DNA of 64,000 nucleotides from Monocercomonoides exilis (GCA_001643675.2 LSRY02000023.1:597001-661000), one strand, 5' to 3'; positions 1-12,449 are shown, counted from the first letter of the stretch. Translations and numbers: made by a program. Notes: a model not told the origin generated them from the letters alone.

Positions 1-796
1 TGCGCGGTTCTGCGATGCGCTGGCAAAGCCGGTCTTTCCGACGATTGCGGAGAATGAGCAGAAAGACGAGCAGAAGAGGAAGCGAAAGGAGGCGCGAGAA
101 AAGCGGGTGAGGGAGGCGAAAAAGGCGAGACTTGCACAGAAGGCGAAGGAGAAAAGAGAGAGAAAGGAGAAAAAGGAGAAAAAGGATGCAAAAGAGTCAA
201 AAGAGTCAAAGGAAAGGAAAGAACGAAAAGAGAAATACAAAATGGCAGGAAATGAGGCGAGCGAGAAAGCAGCACAGTTTGCGCCAGGATGTGAGGTGAG
301 TGAAGGGCAGGCGCTGAGCGAGGGGTCTGAGGACTCGGCGGGGGGTGCAGATGACTACGAGGAGGAGGACTACTTCTTCATTGGGGATTTGGAGAGTGTG
401 AGTGGAGAGTCGCAGGAGGAAGAGGCGGGGTCGACTGGAGCAGAGGAGCAGGAGGGCAAAGATTGTGCAATCAGCAGCGATTCGAGAAAAGGGCAGACGC
501 AGCACGAGCAAAACGAGAAGCAGAGGCAGAAGATGATGATGAAGACGAAGCAGAAAGAGCAAGAGAAAAGAAAAGCGAAAAGCCAAAAAAGTGGAGAGGG
601 TAATGTTTACAAAAAGGGGAAATTGGGAGCTGTGCCACTGAAGCAAAGCTCGATGCAGCAGACGCCGAAAAGGAGGACGCTGGTGCTGAACCGAAGAGTC
701 GGGGCGTATCAGACGATCATGTCGATTGTGTCTATTCTTCAGTGCGAATACAGGATTCCTGTGTATGTTTTCAACCCACCTTCACTGGATGCTTAA
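1..796 (+). CDS. 3' end of a charged low-complexity protein (5' truncated by window edge)
   Basis: The frame is open from base 2 with no stop until 796, so this is the last 264 codons of a gene that begins outside the window. The visible protein starts ARFCDALAKPVFPTIAENEQ, then runs into a long Lys/Arg/Glu segment, an acidic stretch (EDSAGGADDYEEEDYFF), another Lys/Gln-rich stretch and a more ordered C-terminus rich in Val/Ile ending NPPSLDA. The charged middle suggests disordered or coiled-coil linker. The ordered C-terminal 40 residues do not match a family I recognise. GC content drops sharply after the stop, which supports the coding call. Function unknown. Confidence 0.75.
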   Translation, partial: ARFCDALAKPVFPTIAENEQKDEQKRKRKEAREKRVREAKKARLAQKAKEKRERKEKKEKKDAKESKESKERKERKEKYKMAGNEASEKAAQFAPGCEVSEGQALSEGSEDSAGGADDYEEEDYFFIGDLESVSGESQEEEAGSTGAEEQEGKDCAISSDSRKGQTQHEQNEKQRQKMMMKTKQKEQEKRKAKSQKSGEGNVYKKGKLGAVPLKQSSMQQTPKRRTLVLNRRVGAYQTIMSIVSILQCEYRIPVYVFNPPSLDA

Positions 797-3145
797 GCCG
801 TTGTCGGTTCATGGTCTTTATATGGGCAATTTGGAAAATAGCTTTTTCTGTATTTTCTTTTTTCTTTCACCTGTTTTTTGTTTTTGTGAGAATTCTCTTT
901 TTTTTTTTTCATGTTCGATTGTTTGAAGTCAAATGTTGTTTTCAATTCAAAAAATAAAAATAAAAATAAAAAACATTTTCATTTTGGATGTATTATTGGA
1001 ATAACAATGGTTTTTTATTCTTTCAACAATCAATAAAAACACAATGGATATATTTTTGTTAGCACCCAGTTCTTCATCAGATCCGAAATGCTTTTCCCCT
1101 CCTATTGCTTCAAACAGAATGTTATAAACATATAAAGTGATGTTTTCACGAAAAAGGCATTATTGGAAGACTATTCATAAAATACTTTTGTCAATTATTC
1201 CTTTCAAGCATTTTCTGAATTTATTCAAGTTTCAAATTTTGATTAATGAATTGTTCGTATTTTCAAGAGGTTTTGATATTGAGTATTCTTCTTTCCATTA
1301 TTTCTTCACACTTTCTTTTTTTATTTTGAAAAAAAAAATATTTTTCAAATATTATTATTGTTTTTAAAGAAAAGAAATATATCCAAAATTTTGATTAAAG
1401 CTTTGTTCCCACTCAAGATATTTCAAATTTTCTGGAAAAAAAAACTTTGCAACATAGTTTTTCTTATTAAGGTGAAGTTTTGTGAGTGGAAATCGAAATT
1501 TGTTTTCTAATGTGCGTTTATTTCAGTTTCAAAGATTTGACAAAAATGATTTTTCAATGAAAATTACCCATATTTGAGAAATTTTTTTCATGAATTTGCT
1601 TTGCCTTTCCTCTTGATTTTTGTTGTTTTTTCACTTTAATAAAAATGTTTTCGAAAAGTGTAATTTGGTTGATTCATATCCTTCATTATCTTTTTCACGA
1701 GAACAACTATGTAACAAAGATAAATGAAAATGAAAAACGATAGATAATTCTTGAAAATGCAAAATATAATCCATGTGCAGATAACATTGTTTTTTTAATG
1801 TGTGCCATTTGAGTCAGCACTAATACAGATGAGTTCTTTTTATTTCATTAGAAAATCACAAAGTTTCATCAAAACAAAAATTTTCAATGGTTTTCAAAAA
1901 AGAAAACAAAAAATGATGATCATTCAAGAATATTGCTTCAAATGTCGTAATTATTATTATCATTATTATTTATATTCAACCTTATTCATTTGTTGATTTC
2001 AATTCGAAACAAATGATTTTGTGCAAAGGTTGAATTTCAGATGTTTCACATTTATCCATGATAACCAATAACGATCAAATATCCGTTTCTATCGGTTGAT
2101 TGTTTTTTTCACACAATGTGCAACGTTCAAAAAGTATCAAGTAAACAATAATTTCGAGATGTTCAATCGAAGTCTGAAGTTTAAGATTCTGATACTTTGC
2201 TTGAAATATGAATTGCTGCTTTTGACACTTTTCCACAACAAGCTGCGTTTGATATCTGAAATGTTAAACAAAACGACATGTTAGATTCAAAGCATTTTCA
2301 GATGTTATTGAACATTACAATTTTTGAGTGAAAATGAAAACTACACAAAACCATGTTTGCTTTCTTTCTTGAAAGAGAAACATGTGAGTTGAAAATCATT
2401 CAAGAAAATCATTCACAGCTCTGAAGAAAAATGAACCAAGAGTTGGGCGAATTAACTTCACAGAAATGCAGAGATTTAACACAAAACCATTGAAAGAAGC
2501 AATTTGTTTGGTTTCTGTCCAACAATAAAGCATTTTGATAAACAACTCGAGCCCACTTCTTTATCATGTGTGTCAGGATTCATTTCGAAGCACAAGCTCA
2601 AAGTTCTGTCTTTCTCGTTAATTCCAACTATCAAATTGAATTCAGCATTCATATCAAATATCAGAGCATGGTTCAATTTTATGTTCAACAAAGATGTCAA
2701 GATTTCAATCAACAAGCTTGAAATAATAAACGCAGACTGATGCAGCACTGATATTTATTCTGAACAAAAATCAACAATGATTGTTTGAAAAAAAACGTGC
2801 CCCTGCTTCCACCAAAGAATCCTCAAATAATCGTTATTCACTTATGACAACAATTGGACAATCTTGAATTGCACTTCCACAATTTATCATTGTTTCTGTT
2901 TTGAAAACTGTTCCTCTGGAACTTTTGGAATTCAAAAAAAGACTGGTCATGTGAAATTAACATCAATAATTCAGAAAGGATGGATATAAATACTTTCTGT
3001 TGCAATGATGTTCATTTCTGCTAATGGATAGCATTATCCATGTTGCTAAAAATTATTCCACTATATTCTCTTTTTTTCTAATACTTGGTTGTGATCCATA
3101 ACGCCTTTGCTCTCCATTGTTTGTTTTATTCACACAGTGTTTTAT
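797..3145. other. AT-rich intergenic DNA with a possible MITE relic
   Basis: No gene could be supported in this 2.3 kb. It is strongly AT-rich with A and T runs. A stretch near 1470-1515 (attaaggtgaagttttgtga) resembles the reverse complement of the interior of the fold-back element at 60.9 kb, so an old copy of that family probably lies around 1390-1570. Open frames at 1137-1367 and 2476-2748 are composed of AT-rich codons and show no recognisable motif. Confidence 0.5.
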
Positions 3146-3408
3146 TTGGGTAATTATTTTTGAATCCAAATTTTTTCAATCAAAATTCTCGATCTGAGAA
3201 TTCACTTTGAAAATCGAAAAATAAACGTAAAAAAGTCAAAACTTCGTTATAAGACGATTTTTTGATGAATATGGTCTCAGATATCGTTATTTTGAACAAT
3301 TATCATACTTTTTTTTCTTTTGAAATAATAATATCACTCCAAAGAAATTTAACTTTTGACATATATTAATACCCCGAAAAAAGTTATGATTTCAAAAATG
3401 ATCACACA
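3146..3408. mobile_element. MITE copy, GGGTNATT family
   Basis: The left end gggtaattatttttgaat and the right end, reverse-complemented tgtgatcatttttgaaat, form imperfect terminal inverted repeats around about 260 bp of non-coding AT-rich DNA. The interior shares accccgaaaaaag and adjacent text with the copy at 61.28-61.53 kb, so these are two members of one family. The right end lies directly before a transposase fragment. Confidence 0.6.
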
Positions 3409-3416
3409 TTTTTGTG

Positions 3417-3746
3417 TTCTGTGAAACAGGAAATATGACTCAAATTATACAACCTTTTGATGATGGAATTGCTTGTCCTCTTCGAAACGCATTCAGAAAG
3501 CTGATGAGGAGAAGGAAAATTAAGTGGGTGGAGGAGCGCAATGATGGACAAAAAATGAAATCCGCTGACAGAAGAAAATTAATAGTTGAGCGTGAATATG
3601 ATTCAGAAAAAAGTAAAGCATCGTTATTGAACAAGGAGTTTTTATTCAGAAAGACAAAACTGAATCCAATCAATCCGGTGCACTCCTGGTTTTTTATACT
3701 TGTGTTTCTGATGATACGGAAAACGTTATGTGTCCAGAAAAAATAA
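3417..3746 (+). pseudogene. Fragment of a DDE_1 (pogo/Tigger-like) transposase
   Basis: The translation contains NMTQIIQPFDDGIACPLRNA, which fits the conserved C-terminal block of DDE_1 transposases (consensus T-h-x-x-Q-P-x-D-x-G-x-x-x-x-L-K), the same block seen as HLSQPLDRGVFATLKT in the larger relic at 28.4 kb. The fragment then runs into a Lys/Arg-rich tail. The catalytic region upstream is missing and a MITE abuts the left side. It is therefore a scrap and not a working gene. It could also be a domesticated exon, since a possible splice acceptor (gtgaaacag) lies just upstream. Confidence 0.5.
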
Positions 3747-4313
3747 AGACTGACAGATTTGAAGTTCCTTTCAAAAGGTTAACAAGTCCAAGTTTTGTTA
3801 TTTCACTACTGAAAATAAAAATGGAAAAAAGAATAAAATAAATGTATTTTACAAAGAAACGACAGAATCAGCCACTATGAATAAAAGAATAATTTTGAAC
3901 ACAAAAATACTACACAATGTGAATGCTTTTCTAAGGTTAAGTAGATAAAGGTTTTGATGATAATTTAAAAAGGAAAAACAAATGGATTGATTGAAATTTC
4001 AAAAAGCTTTGAACTTCGTGAAATCGTTCCAACATTTCAGCAATAATTGAGAAAACTCTTTTTTTTATTTATTTTCAAAAGGAATTTCACAATTATGAGA
4101 ATAAACAAGAAAATGTTTTTTGATAATTTAACGATTTTGAATTGAAAAGTGAAATGATTAATGGATATTTCTTTTGAAGTATTATTAATGGAGAATTCAT
4201 TGTTTCCTATTGGAAAAAGGAACTCTGCGAAAAGCCTTTTTCAATTGGCTCTGATGTTATACTCAAATCTTTCTATATATTGATATGCTAATAAATTGAA
4301 TGCGTTAACCAAT
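3747..4313. other. AT-rich spacer, nothing recognised
   Basis: No motif or credible coding frame seen in this stretch. Confidence 0.5.
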
Positions 4314-5770
4314 TCAGAATTCTATGGAGAGGAAAATATTGGAATTTTCATTCATGTTTATTTCGAAGTTCTTTGAAACGTTTTCAGTTGCTTTTTGAGT
4401 AATTTTTCCATTTGATCCAATAATGATGACGTCAACTATTTCCTGGTCTTCATTCATGATGCTTTCGTATATTTCTTCTTCATCCGTTTGCATTGTTGTT
4501 ATTGAAGCATCATTTTTTCTGATGAATGCGATCGCAAAGAAAAAGCGTCTGTGCATATATCTTGATTCTTGCTGATTTGAGAGGAATTATCTGTGTATTC
4601 GTTGTCTTTGGCTTCCAGTTCTGATGTTGTAAATCCAACGATATCTTCAAAAATGGTTTCTTCAATTGATTCCTTATCTTTTTGATCATATTCTTAATCA
4701 TCTTTTTCCATTGATTCCAGAACTTCCAACAATGAAAGTTACGATGAAATACTTGGATTGTTGAGAAAGGATGAGATATCGATCTCTGAACTTGTTGGAT
4801 CTCATGTGCTGCCCATTGCACAAATAGCACCTTTTGTATCATCGAACTTCCCAAAGTATTTAAGTAATTTTCTTCACTTTCTGTTTTGGCTTCAGAATGA
4901 ATTGAACAGTTCAGTACAATTATTCCACAATTTGCTTCGTTGTGTATTTCTCGTCTTTATTTATATCGTCTCACTGCGTGCCAGGCAGCTCATTCCGCAG
5001 ATGCTGTACAGGGAATGATGTCTTTGCAGCTGAGTTTGTAACATTGAGCGAATGAGTCGAAGAAAAAAATGGGAAAAAAAGATTTTAATGGAAGGTGACT
5101 TTCTATTCTGAAAGGAGAGCGGATGATTGCTTGGTGGGAAGAAGCAGCGGATAATCGATCAAAACAAATGAAGGATCGACCTGAAAATGTGTTATTGAAG
5201 AAATTGCAGAAGGTGAGAAAGAGGAAGAAAATGAGAAAGTTTGCTCTGTTCAATGAATGAAAAGCAACAAAAGAGAATGAAAAACGCTGCATATGGAAGA
5301 AATGCTTTTTTCTTCTCGTTTGCTTGAGTGAAGAATCCGGATTGCTGTTGATAAACACTCGAATATTGAATATGGATGTCAGCCACTCTGTTCGTTCTGG
5401 TAAGACGGCAGCTGAATTATCGCATTTGTTCTTTTCATGTGAAGAGAACAATTTCTGTTGGTAAATGAGAGAGAAAATAATGGATTGTGTGTTTCCTTCA
5501 CTCATATCACAAAACATTCTTCGTTTCCATCTTCTGAATGTTATTTCCTGTCAGCTGAAGCCAATTGACTTTTGATGCCAAAGATGTTCGATAAAGCAGC
5601 AACGAATGTGTGAACATTTCTGATTGAAATAAACTTGAGAATGAGCTGAATTTTGTTGTTTCGCTGTTCGAGTTGACGTCCATAATATTTCTTTGCATAA
5701 CCATTGTTTTGATATTTTTTTGATAAATCTTTCAAAATTGTGATTGAAGCACTCAGCCTTGGTCTTCTTC
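4314..5770 (-). pseudogene. Decayed protein-coding gene
   Basis: On the minus strand, blocks of protein-like sequence follow each other in changing frames. They include SEIDISSFLNNPSIS, EVLESMEKDD, ESIEETIFEDIVGFTTSELE, QTDEEEIYESIMNEDQEIVD, and further upstream LPERTEWLTSIFNIRV. They are interrupted by TAA, TAG and TGA stops and by frame changes. Composition is acidic and Ser-rich like other genes in the window. All three stop codons appear, which argues for decay and against codon reassignment. No family recognised. Exact limits are uncertain. Confidence 0.35.
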
Positions 5771-6345
5771 ATTTCAATAAATATTTCCTTTCCTTCTTTC
5801 TCAACAACTCTCCGATGTTTTTGCTCTTTTCATTTGTTTCAGCGAGCTTATTCTCATTTCTCAAACCTCCATGATTCATTGAGATTGCTTGAATGAAGCC
5901 AAAACAAAAAAAGAAGAAAAAAACAAAAAAATTAAAAGATACACAAAATCGGAAAACATCAAGCTCATTTTTATATGTTTTCAAGAACAATTCTCAGAAA
6001 CAATACACATATTTATCATTCCCAACCAAATAATTTTGACGGTATTTCTTCAATTTTAAAGAAAGAAATAAAAATTTCGATATTTATTTGTAACTTAATA
6101 GACATATAAGAAACAGAAAACGTGTCATTCTTTTCAGAAATCGCTTTGATCATTGGTTTTGCATTTATGACACATTGCACACTCTTGTTTCGAAAAAGCA
6201 TAGCAATTGGTGTTGAGGCCGTAACATTTTCAAAAAGTCTGAAAAAGAAAAAAAAATTAATTCATAGATATCACAAATGATATTTCAAAAAAATAAAAAT
6301 AATAACAAAAAAACATAAATACAATACAAACAATTAATTTATTTT
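5771..6345. other. AT-rich spacer, nothing recognised
   Basis: A-rich and T-rich tracts only. No coding frame with recognisable features on either strand. Confidence 0.5.
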
Positions 6346-6353
6346 TTCGTGTT

Positions 6354-6480
6354 GGTGAAGGATTCGCAATGGAGCGAATCTACGAACTCAAGGAGCAGGT
6401 TTGCTCCTCAATAATGAGTATGGTACACGATTTATGGGTGGTTTGAGATCTAACTTCTCCAATACTCAAATTCAAAGTAG
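6354..6480 (+). repeat. Element end repeat, copy 1
   Basis: This segment is related to three others: 9906-9965 (inverted), 9955-10015 (direct, partial) and 10556-10645 (inverted, the best match to the inner part tgagtatggtacacgattta). It holds two hairpin-forming palindromes, one around 6358-6377 and one around 6390-6410. Confidence 0.65.
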
Positions 6481-8395
6481 ATTTAAATTGTCCGCAATAA
6501 AAAGGAAGCAACAGGCTGTTACAAAAAATACATAGACGGCGATGGAAAAGGTTTAGATCGATTTCTGAAACTGGTAAGAAAGGAAAATATTATAGAAGAA
6601 CTTACCAAGTTCTGACCTTGAAATACATCATCAGGAATGGAAGGAAGTGCACAGCCTATAAAGACGAATAGAGAGCCGCGCATAGTGAAAAGACAACACA
6701 AGAATAGAAGCAACAAATCACTGTGAGATTATCAATGGAAAGAGTGCAACGTTGCTCCGTGAAACAATTTTGGTAATTGAAACCACGAAAAATCGTGAAA
6801 CATTTTCATATAATTAAGATATGTATTTCAATATATTTTCAAGGAAAAGTAAACCACATAATATTTTGTTCATTTATCAGGAAAATGAGCCGTACATGCC
6901 ACGAGATATAGGAAAATTTAAAAATCTTTTGATATTACGAGAATAAAGGAAGATATATTCAAATATTGCAGAGAGATGATTATCGAGATAGAATCCACTT
7001 TTAATAAAGATACAATTTATTAAAATGAAGACATGCATTGTCAAGAGTTTATTTCAGAGAATGAAAAAACAGAAGAAAGAAAAATATTTACGCAGACTTA
7101 AAGTGAAAAAGAGCCGCATATTGCAGCGGAATAGTGATAAATAGATAATTTGCTAAATATTGAAGGATGATTATAAGGGAAAGGAATAGCGCGGTTCCGC
7201 AAGATATGGATAATTGAATCAACAAAACATATTCATTTTAAAATCGCAATCTAAGGATACTTATATTGCAGCTGAAAAATAATCAATAGAAATGAGGCTG
7301 TGCATATTCGAGAGTTTATCCCAAAGAATGAAATTACGAAAACAATAAAAATATATATACCGAACAAAGGAAGAAGAGCCGAGCATGGGGTCGAAATATA
7401 ACAAACATTGAAATAATAGAATATTGATAAAATTTTAAGGAAGAAGAGCCGCACCTTGCAGCGAGACCAAGAGAGGAGAGAGAGGAGAGAGAGAAGAGAG
7501 AACCGCGCTTCGCCGCGAGATGATAATAGAGATAGAAAACTCAGAAAATCGATAGACCTTTGCAAAGGAAATATAGACAAGCTGTGTTGCGATACAATAT
7601 CAAACTATAATAGTGAAATATCATTAATTTATTATTGGAAAGGATACTATTCATTACAAGAGAGATTATCATAGATGTGAAACCGCGAAATATAACGTGA
7701 CTGAGAGAGAAAAAAGATCCATGTATTGTCGCGAGATTATTGTGGAGTAATAAACCACTGAAGATCGAAAGAGTTAATATGAAGAGAGAGTTGAGTTTGC
7801 TGTGAGATAAGGAGAGAAAGATATTGAGAGAAATTGCGATTTGATAATACGAAAAGAAATAGCTTATCATCCTGAGATAGGTGCGTTCAAATAAACCGCT
7901 AAATATTGCGAGAAAATATGAAGAAGTGAAATTCGCGAATAATCGCAAGGAGAAGATAGAACAATAGACAGTGGATTGTGGCGAGAGGCGGACACAGAAA
8001 TAAGCCATATAGGAGGGAGTGATGAAACAAGGAGAAGACTCCGCTTATCTCAGCGAATATTCTGATCGATACTCTCAGCCGGACATAGAAAAAACGAGCC
8101 ATGCACTGAGAGTGGAAAAAGTCGCAGAGACATTTCAAACATTCGCACCGAGAAGACTTGATGTTATTGCAGACACGATTGCTCCGGTTCCCTGAAAAAC
8201 TTGTCTGCAATAACATCCCCTCTGATACGGAAGAGAAAGAAAGAATTGTTAATGAACGAGATTGAACTAGTCTGTTATTGAGAAACATTGGATTGAGCTC
8301 TAAAGAGGTTAGAAAGGAAGGAAGGAAATTACCCCCATAAGAATTCATAAGAACAAGACTGGAGAGGAGAACATCTAAGAAGTGACCTTTTTCAA

Positions 8396-9744
8396 ACATG
8401 GGGAGATGATGTTGGAGCGAAGGATTTATCAGCAACAATATTGAGAAACCAAGAAAGTGAAAGAGATACGTGGAGAGCGCTTCGAAGATTAAAGCAATTC
8501 TTGGATAGAGAAAATGTGGATGATTCAAACTCCCTCACAACCAAAGATGCCAGGTGTATAATGGCACAATTTTTTGAAACTCTATCCAATACAAATGTTT
8601 CAAGTGGAGAGAAAAATAAAACTGAAAGAAAAGTGATTGAGTCAATATTCCTTTTCAGAGAAATAAAGACGAATGAGAATGATATTGATCATTTCTTTAA
8701 ACTTACGAGAGAGATTAGCAGAGAAGGTGCAAGCAATTTGAATCAATGTGGGATTTTTCAACTATCACAAAAGGTGAAGACACAACATATAACGCAACAG
8801 ACCCACATGCACTCCAGAGGAGAGCCCTCATCAACACTATGATCTTTGGAGCTTTAAGGCCAGCAAAGCTGGAAAGAATGAGAAGAGAGACAACGATATT
8901 CAAAGATAACTCTATTTAGACACAAGTACGAACCAAGACGTCGGGAGGTGAAGTTATCAAAGTTATAATAAATAAACATCCGAATCCACGGGTCGATGCA
9001 GTGGAAGCGCTTCAACGCTGGATGGACTATGCAAAGACAACTTTTTTAGACGAACATGTGTGGTTGGTAAAATAGAATGTCTGCCTGCAAGTGTGTAGAG
9101 AATAAAAGTAGAGTTAGAAGCTATGCAAAGAGAGTCTGAAAAACACGATTCTTTGACCACATTCTCGATTAGACATATTGTTATAATACATAAATCAAGA
9201 AGAATATGTTCGGATTGGAAAGAGATCAATGCAAAAGCGAGATGTGAACCGAGTTTAAGAGTGGAACAGGAATACTTTACAATTTCCGGTTTTCGACACG
9301 AAATTAATCCTGGAGACAACTGGATACCCAGGACCCCTAAGTGGAGAAGAAGAAAAGTTGGATACAAATAGAGGAAGGAATGATATGAGTATCGAGCAAG
9401 CAAATATAGAGAAAAAAGATTGCAAAAAATTTTCAGAAGCTGGGTGAGAAGAAGAAATGAGAAAAGAGAAAGCGGTCAAAGAAATGAAACTTTAATCTTT
9501 GAGAAGAGAGAAAGCAAGGAGAAATAGCTTTGTCATAGAACTCATCATCCCGACCACCCTGGCGTCGGAGAACACCTCTCATTATTCTCAGCAGCGTTTG
9601 CGAGCTGACTGGAAGCAAACACACTGCCTCACAGAGAAAGAAGGCCACAGATTGGAGGAAGCAGGGTGTGAGCTGTTCAGGTTGGATGAAAAAGAACTCA
9701 GAAGAATCGAATTACTTGCTGAGAAGGACTCAGAATCACCTTGA
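8396..9744 (+). pseudogene. Broken coding region inside the 3.6-kb element
   Basis: Protein-like sequence runs through three frames. At 8441-8842 it reads WRALRRLKQFLDRENVDDSN onward, a 133-residue charged helical segment. Around 8940-9075 comes HPNPRVDAVEALQRWMDYAK. At 9123-9371 and 9499-9744 further charged segments follow, the last ending RLDEKELRRIELLAEKDSES. Stops and frame changes separate the blocks. GC content is higher than the surroundings, consistent with former coding DNA. I could not assign the blocks to a reverse transcriptase, recombinase or DDE family. Confidence 0.35.
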
Positions 9745-9954
9745 GAAAGAAAGGGAGTGGAGCCAGGGGCCGCACCTTCATCCGCATGCTCTCAGTTCAT
9801 CCACCGCACGATGACGTGCTAGTCAGGAGGGTTTAAGATCATTATAAATAAATAAATAAATATAAAATTAAATAAGAATAAATATATTAAAGGGCTTTCA
9901 AGACTCATTATTGAGGAGCAAACTGGCTCCTTGCGTTCGTAGATTCGCTCCATT

Positions 9955-10645
9955 GTGAATTGATGGAACGCAGTGAGACAGGTTTGCTCCGAGATAATTC
10001 AAATGCGGATGGAGAGACTGAAAGCGGCTGGGTACGTAGGAAAGCCATACGCTTGTGAGAAGATGACGAGAAAAAAGGTGCGAGATAGTCAAGGGAAAAA
10101 AGGAGAATCAACCGCCCGAAGTCATACTGGTGCATCGAAAACCTGGATAAAGAAACAGGGAAGGAATAATAAGTTCTTTGAAGGATCCTGCTCCTTTAAT
10201 TAGTGTCGAACAAATGCAGGGAGAAGAATCAGAATGACCCACACAGTGCGTTGTGGGTGGATTTGCTCTGCTGGATTAGCAGAAGAGCGGGAGGCAGAGC
10301 ATATCACACGCAGTTTTCTTTTCCATGTTTCGTGAAAGCGAGAGTGGTTTTTCTTTCTGCTCCGTTTTGAGCTTTCGCCTCACCGGATCCCTGCAGGAAA
10401 GAGCTCCAAGAAGCAATGTCCCCTGCCCTCTGGTCTTCGTGACCAAGGCGAAAAGGCGAAGTCCGTGGTGAAGTGAAGCGGACAATTTATAATATACTTT
10501 TTAATAGTTTGAATGTTTTTGTCTATGTTTTCATCTCGCCCTTTTTTCCACGTCATATTTGGGAGAGCGAAGTTCTCACTTAATCCACCCATTAATCGTG
10601 TGCAATACTCATCATCTCGGAGAAAACCTGCCTCACTGCGTTCTA
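9955..10645. mobile_element. Short (0.7-kb) related element with inverted ends
   Basis: The left end ggaacgcagtgagacaggtt and the right end, which reads agaacgcagtgaggcaggtt on the minus strand, form an inverted pair about 690 bp apart. The right end continues into gtattgcacacgattaatgg, matching the inner part of the repeat at 6354-6480. The interior is comparatively GC-rich with open but unrecognised frames on both strands. The copy overlaps or abuts the right end of the 3.6-kb element, suggesting a nested or tandem insertion. Confidence 0.45.
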
Positions 10646-11000
10646 TCAAAATAATTAAATTTTTTTTTTAACAAATTATTCTAAGTCTTTCATATGCCAA
10701 AGGAATAATTCATTTTCCTTTTGCTTATTTTTACCAATTTTTAATATTGTTCAAAAAAAGTGAAATTCGATCTTTTAATCCATTACAAATAAAGAGGAAA
10801 GATAAATCTTTGCATTTTCTTTAATTTCTTGCCAATGAAAATACTAAAAGCGAAGGCATAAACACTGATATTTTTATGATAGGCTCTTCAATTTTATTTT
10901 ATTTTATTATTTTCTTCCCTGCTTCTTCTCATCAAACGTGTTCTTATTCAACGTGCATGTGAAAATGATATCGTTTTCTAAATGCAACGTTCTCAAGAAA
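10646..11000. other. Upstream spacer of the 11-kb gene
   Basis: AT-rich, with a TTTTA-type tract near 10890. It presumably holds the promoter of the gene that begins at 11001, but no defined motif was identified. Confidence 0.4.
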
Positions 11001-12449
11001 ATGTCGGCAAAGGATATCGCTCAAAAATTAACTAGTTTGCAGATATTATTGCATTTGAATTCTTGCTGATTGCATTTCTTTTTCCGTTTTTTTGTTCAGA
11101 GTTGTTTTCTGAACTTGAAGGTTGCAATGAGGAAGAACAAAAAGCGAAAATCGAAGAAATGAATGGAGTGATAGAAAGGATGAGCAAAGAGGACTTTAAT
11201 TCTATTTTTTCAGGATGCCTGCTCGACAATTTGAATAAAATGATTGAAGAAGAGAAATTGACTTTGGAAAATGCATGCTTATTGGGGAAGCACATTGGGT
11301 ATTTCAAAGTGCTGAAATGTGAATGGATTCCTGACTTTGATTATTGTTCATTGAATGAAAGATTTCAAAAGATGATAATTGAAGAAGATGAGAAAGAAGA
11401 AGGAAAAGATGAAAAGCTTCTTGTTGATCTTTGTGAATGCTATCTTATGCTTGTCCACGAAATTCATTGGGAATTGATATCAATTTGCGTGCCTTGCCTT
11501 CTGAAAGTTGCATTGAACAATGTGGAAGATGAAAATGTACAAAAAGAGGTGGAAATGGCTTTGTTGGCTTTGAGCCGCATCGGTGAACATGTGTGAGCAT
11601 TTCTATTTTGTTATTTATTTTTTTCCCCATTTATTTATTTATTTATTTATTTCTCCCTCTTTTATTTATTTATTTATTTTTGATTAGGGATGGATTGGAG
11701 AACAACATCAAAAAGAGATCAAAGAAATTTTGAAGCATCATCAAAAGCATCGTAACCTGACTTGTCTTGCGTATTATTCTGCGTGGAGGTTATTGATAAA
11801 TGGGCTTTACGGTAATAGAAAATTAGAACAGATGATTGTGAACAAGCTGCATTTTGCAAGAGAGGCAGGAAGAGAGTTGAATGAAGAGGCAAAATATGTG
11901 AATTGGGCGGTTAAAAATAAGAAACAAGAAACAGAAGAAGATATTCTTTTGATGAAATGGCTGAAAATACTGCACGTTTTCATCAAGGATTGCAAATTGT
12001 GGAATGAAGAATATTCTGAGCTTATCGGAAGCATTGTTCAGATATTCCGAGTTGCAATGGCTAATCACAGAGGAATTAGCTGTCGATGCATAGAGTTGTT
12101 AAGAGGAGCAGCCGGAAAGAGAAATATCGAAATTGATGACTTGCTGAAAGGCGGAGTTTTTGATCTCATTTTGAAGGAGCTTCAGCGACCAACATTAAAT
12201 GACAGTTTTTTTATGAACTATATGATATGCCTTTTGGAAATTTTAAAAAGACTGAAAAAGGAGGAGGATGGTGAAGCTTCAGAAGCGAAAAGAAAGGCAA
12301 TGAAAATGGAGATACACGAAATGATGGAAGAAGAAGGATACGAAGATACCAACACAAGCTTTCATGGCATATTTTATTTTATTGACAAAACAAAATATTA
12401 TTCATATCAGTTATCGATGCATATTTCAGATTATTCTCTAAATGTTTGA
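11001..12449 (+). CDS. Member of a repeated oxymonad-type helical family (copy A), three exons
   Basis: Predicted exons are 11001-11034, 11100-11590 and 11688-12449, with introns of 65 and 97 nt (GT-AG, phases 1 and 0), giving 428 residues with no internal stop. The protein starts MSAKDIAQKLTKLFSELEG. The key conserved pieces are KIEEMNGVIERM, KMIEEEKLTLENACLL, EKLLVDLCE (residues about 118-126), CVPCLLKVAL, AYYSAWRLLI, LHFAREAGREL, a middle Trp/Lys-rich segment and the C-terminus LSMHISDYSLNV. All of it looks alpha-helical, possibly an ARM/HEAT-like solenoid, but that is inference. The same order of motifs occurs at 21.3 kb and, truncated, at 58.3 kb. I recall this as a large gene family in Monocercomonoides, function unknown. 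This copy looks intact. Confidence 0.85.

Larger units (their letters stand above)
6350..9965. mobile_element. 3.6-kb decayed element with long inverted ends
   Basis: About 60 bp at 6354-6413 recurs inverted at 9906-9965. Both contain gattcgctccatt and ctcattattgaggagcaaac, read on opposite strands. The left end extends through tggtacacgatttatgggtg. Each end holds two small palindromes, gattcg...cgaatc and ggagca...tgctcc. The interior is unusually purine-rich on the plus strand and repeats a motif like aagaagagccgcaccttgca with variations between about 7.1 and 7.5 kb. It also contains broken coding frames at 8.4-9.7 kb. No transposase family could be named, so the class is unknown. Read as protein, the left end gives NGANLRTQGAGLLLNNEY, and the right end gives a near-identical peptide on the other strand, so the shared ends may once have been coding. 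Confidence 0.5.

Noticed and set aside
206-646. 146-codon open frame on the minus strand
   Set aside because: Antisense shadow of the charged plus-strand gene; Leu/Phe-rich translation is the complement of Lys/Glu codons.
2476-2748. Open frames on both strands
   Set aside because: No motif, AT-biased codons, and both strands open at once, as expected by chance in low-complexity DNA.
4990-5517. 175-codon minus-strand frame as an intact gene
   Set aside because: The Phe-rich stretches look like complement of Lys/Glu text, and flanking frames carry stops in all phases; kept only as part of a decayed gene.
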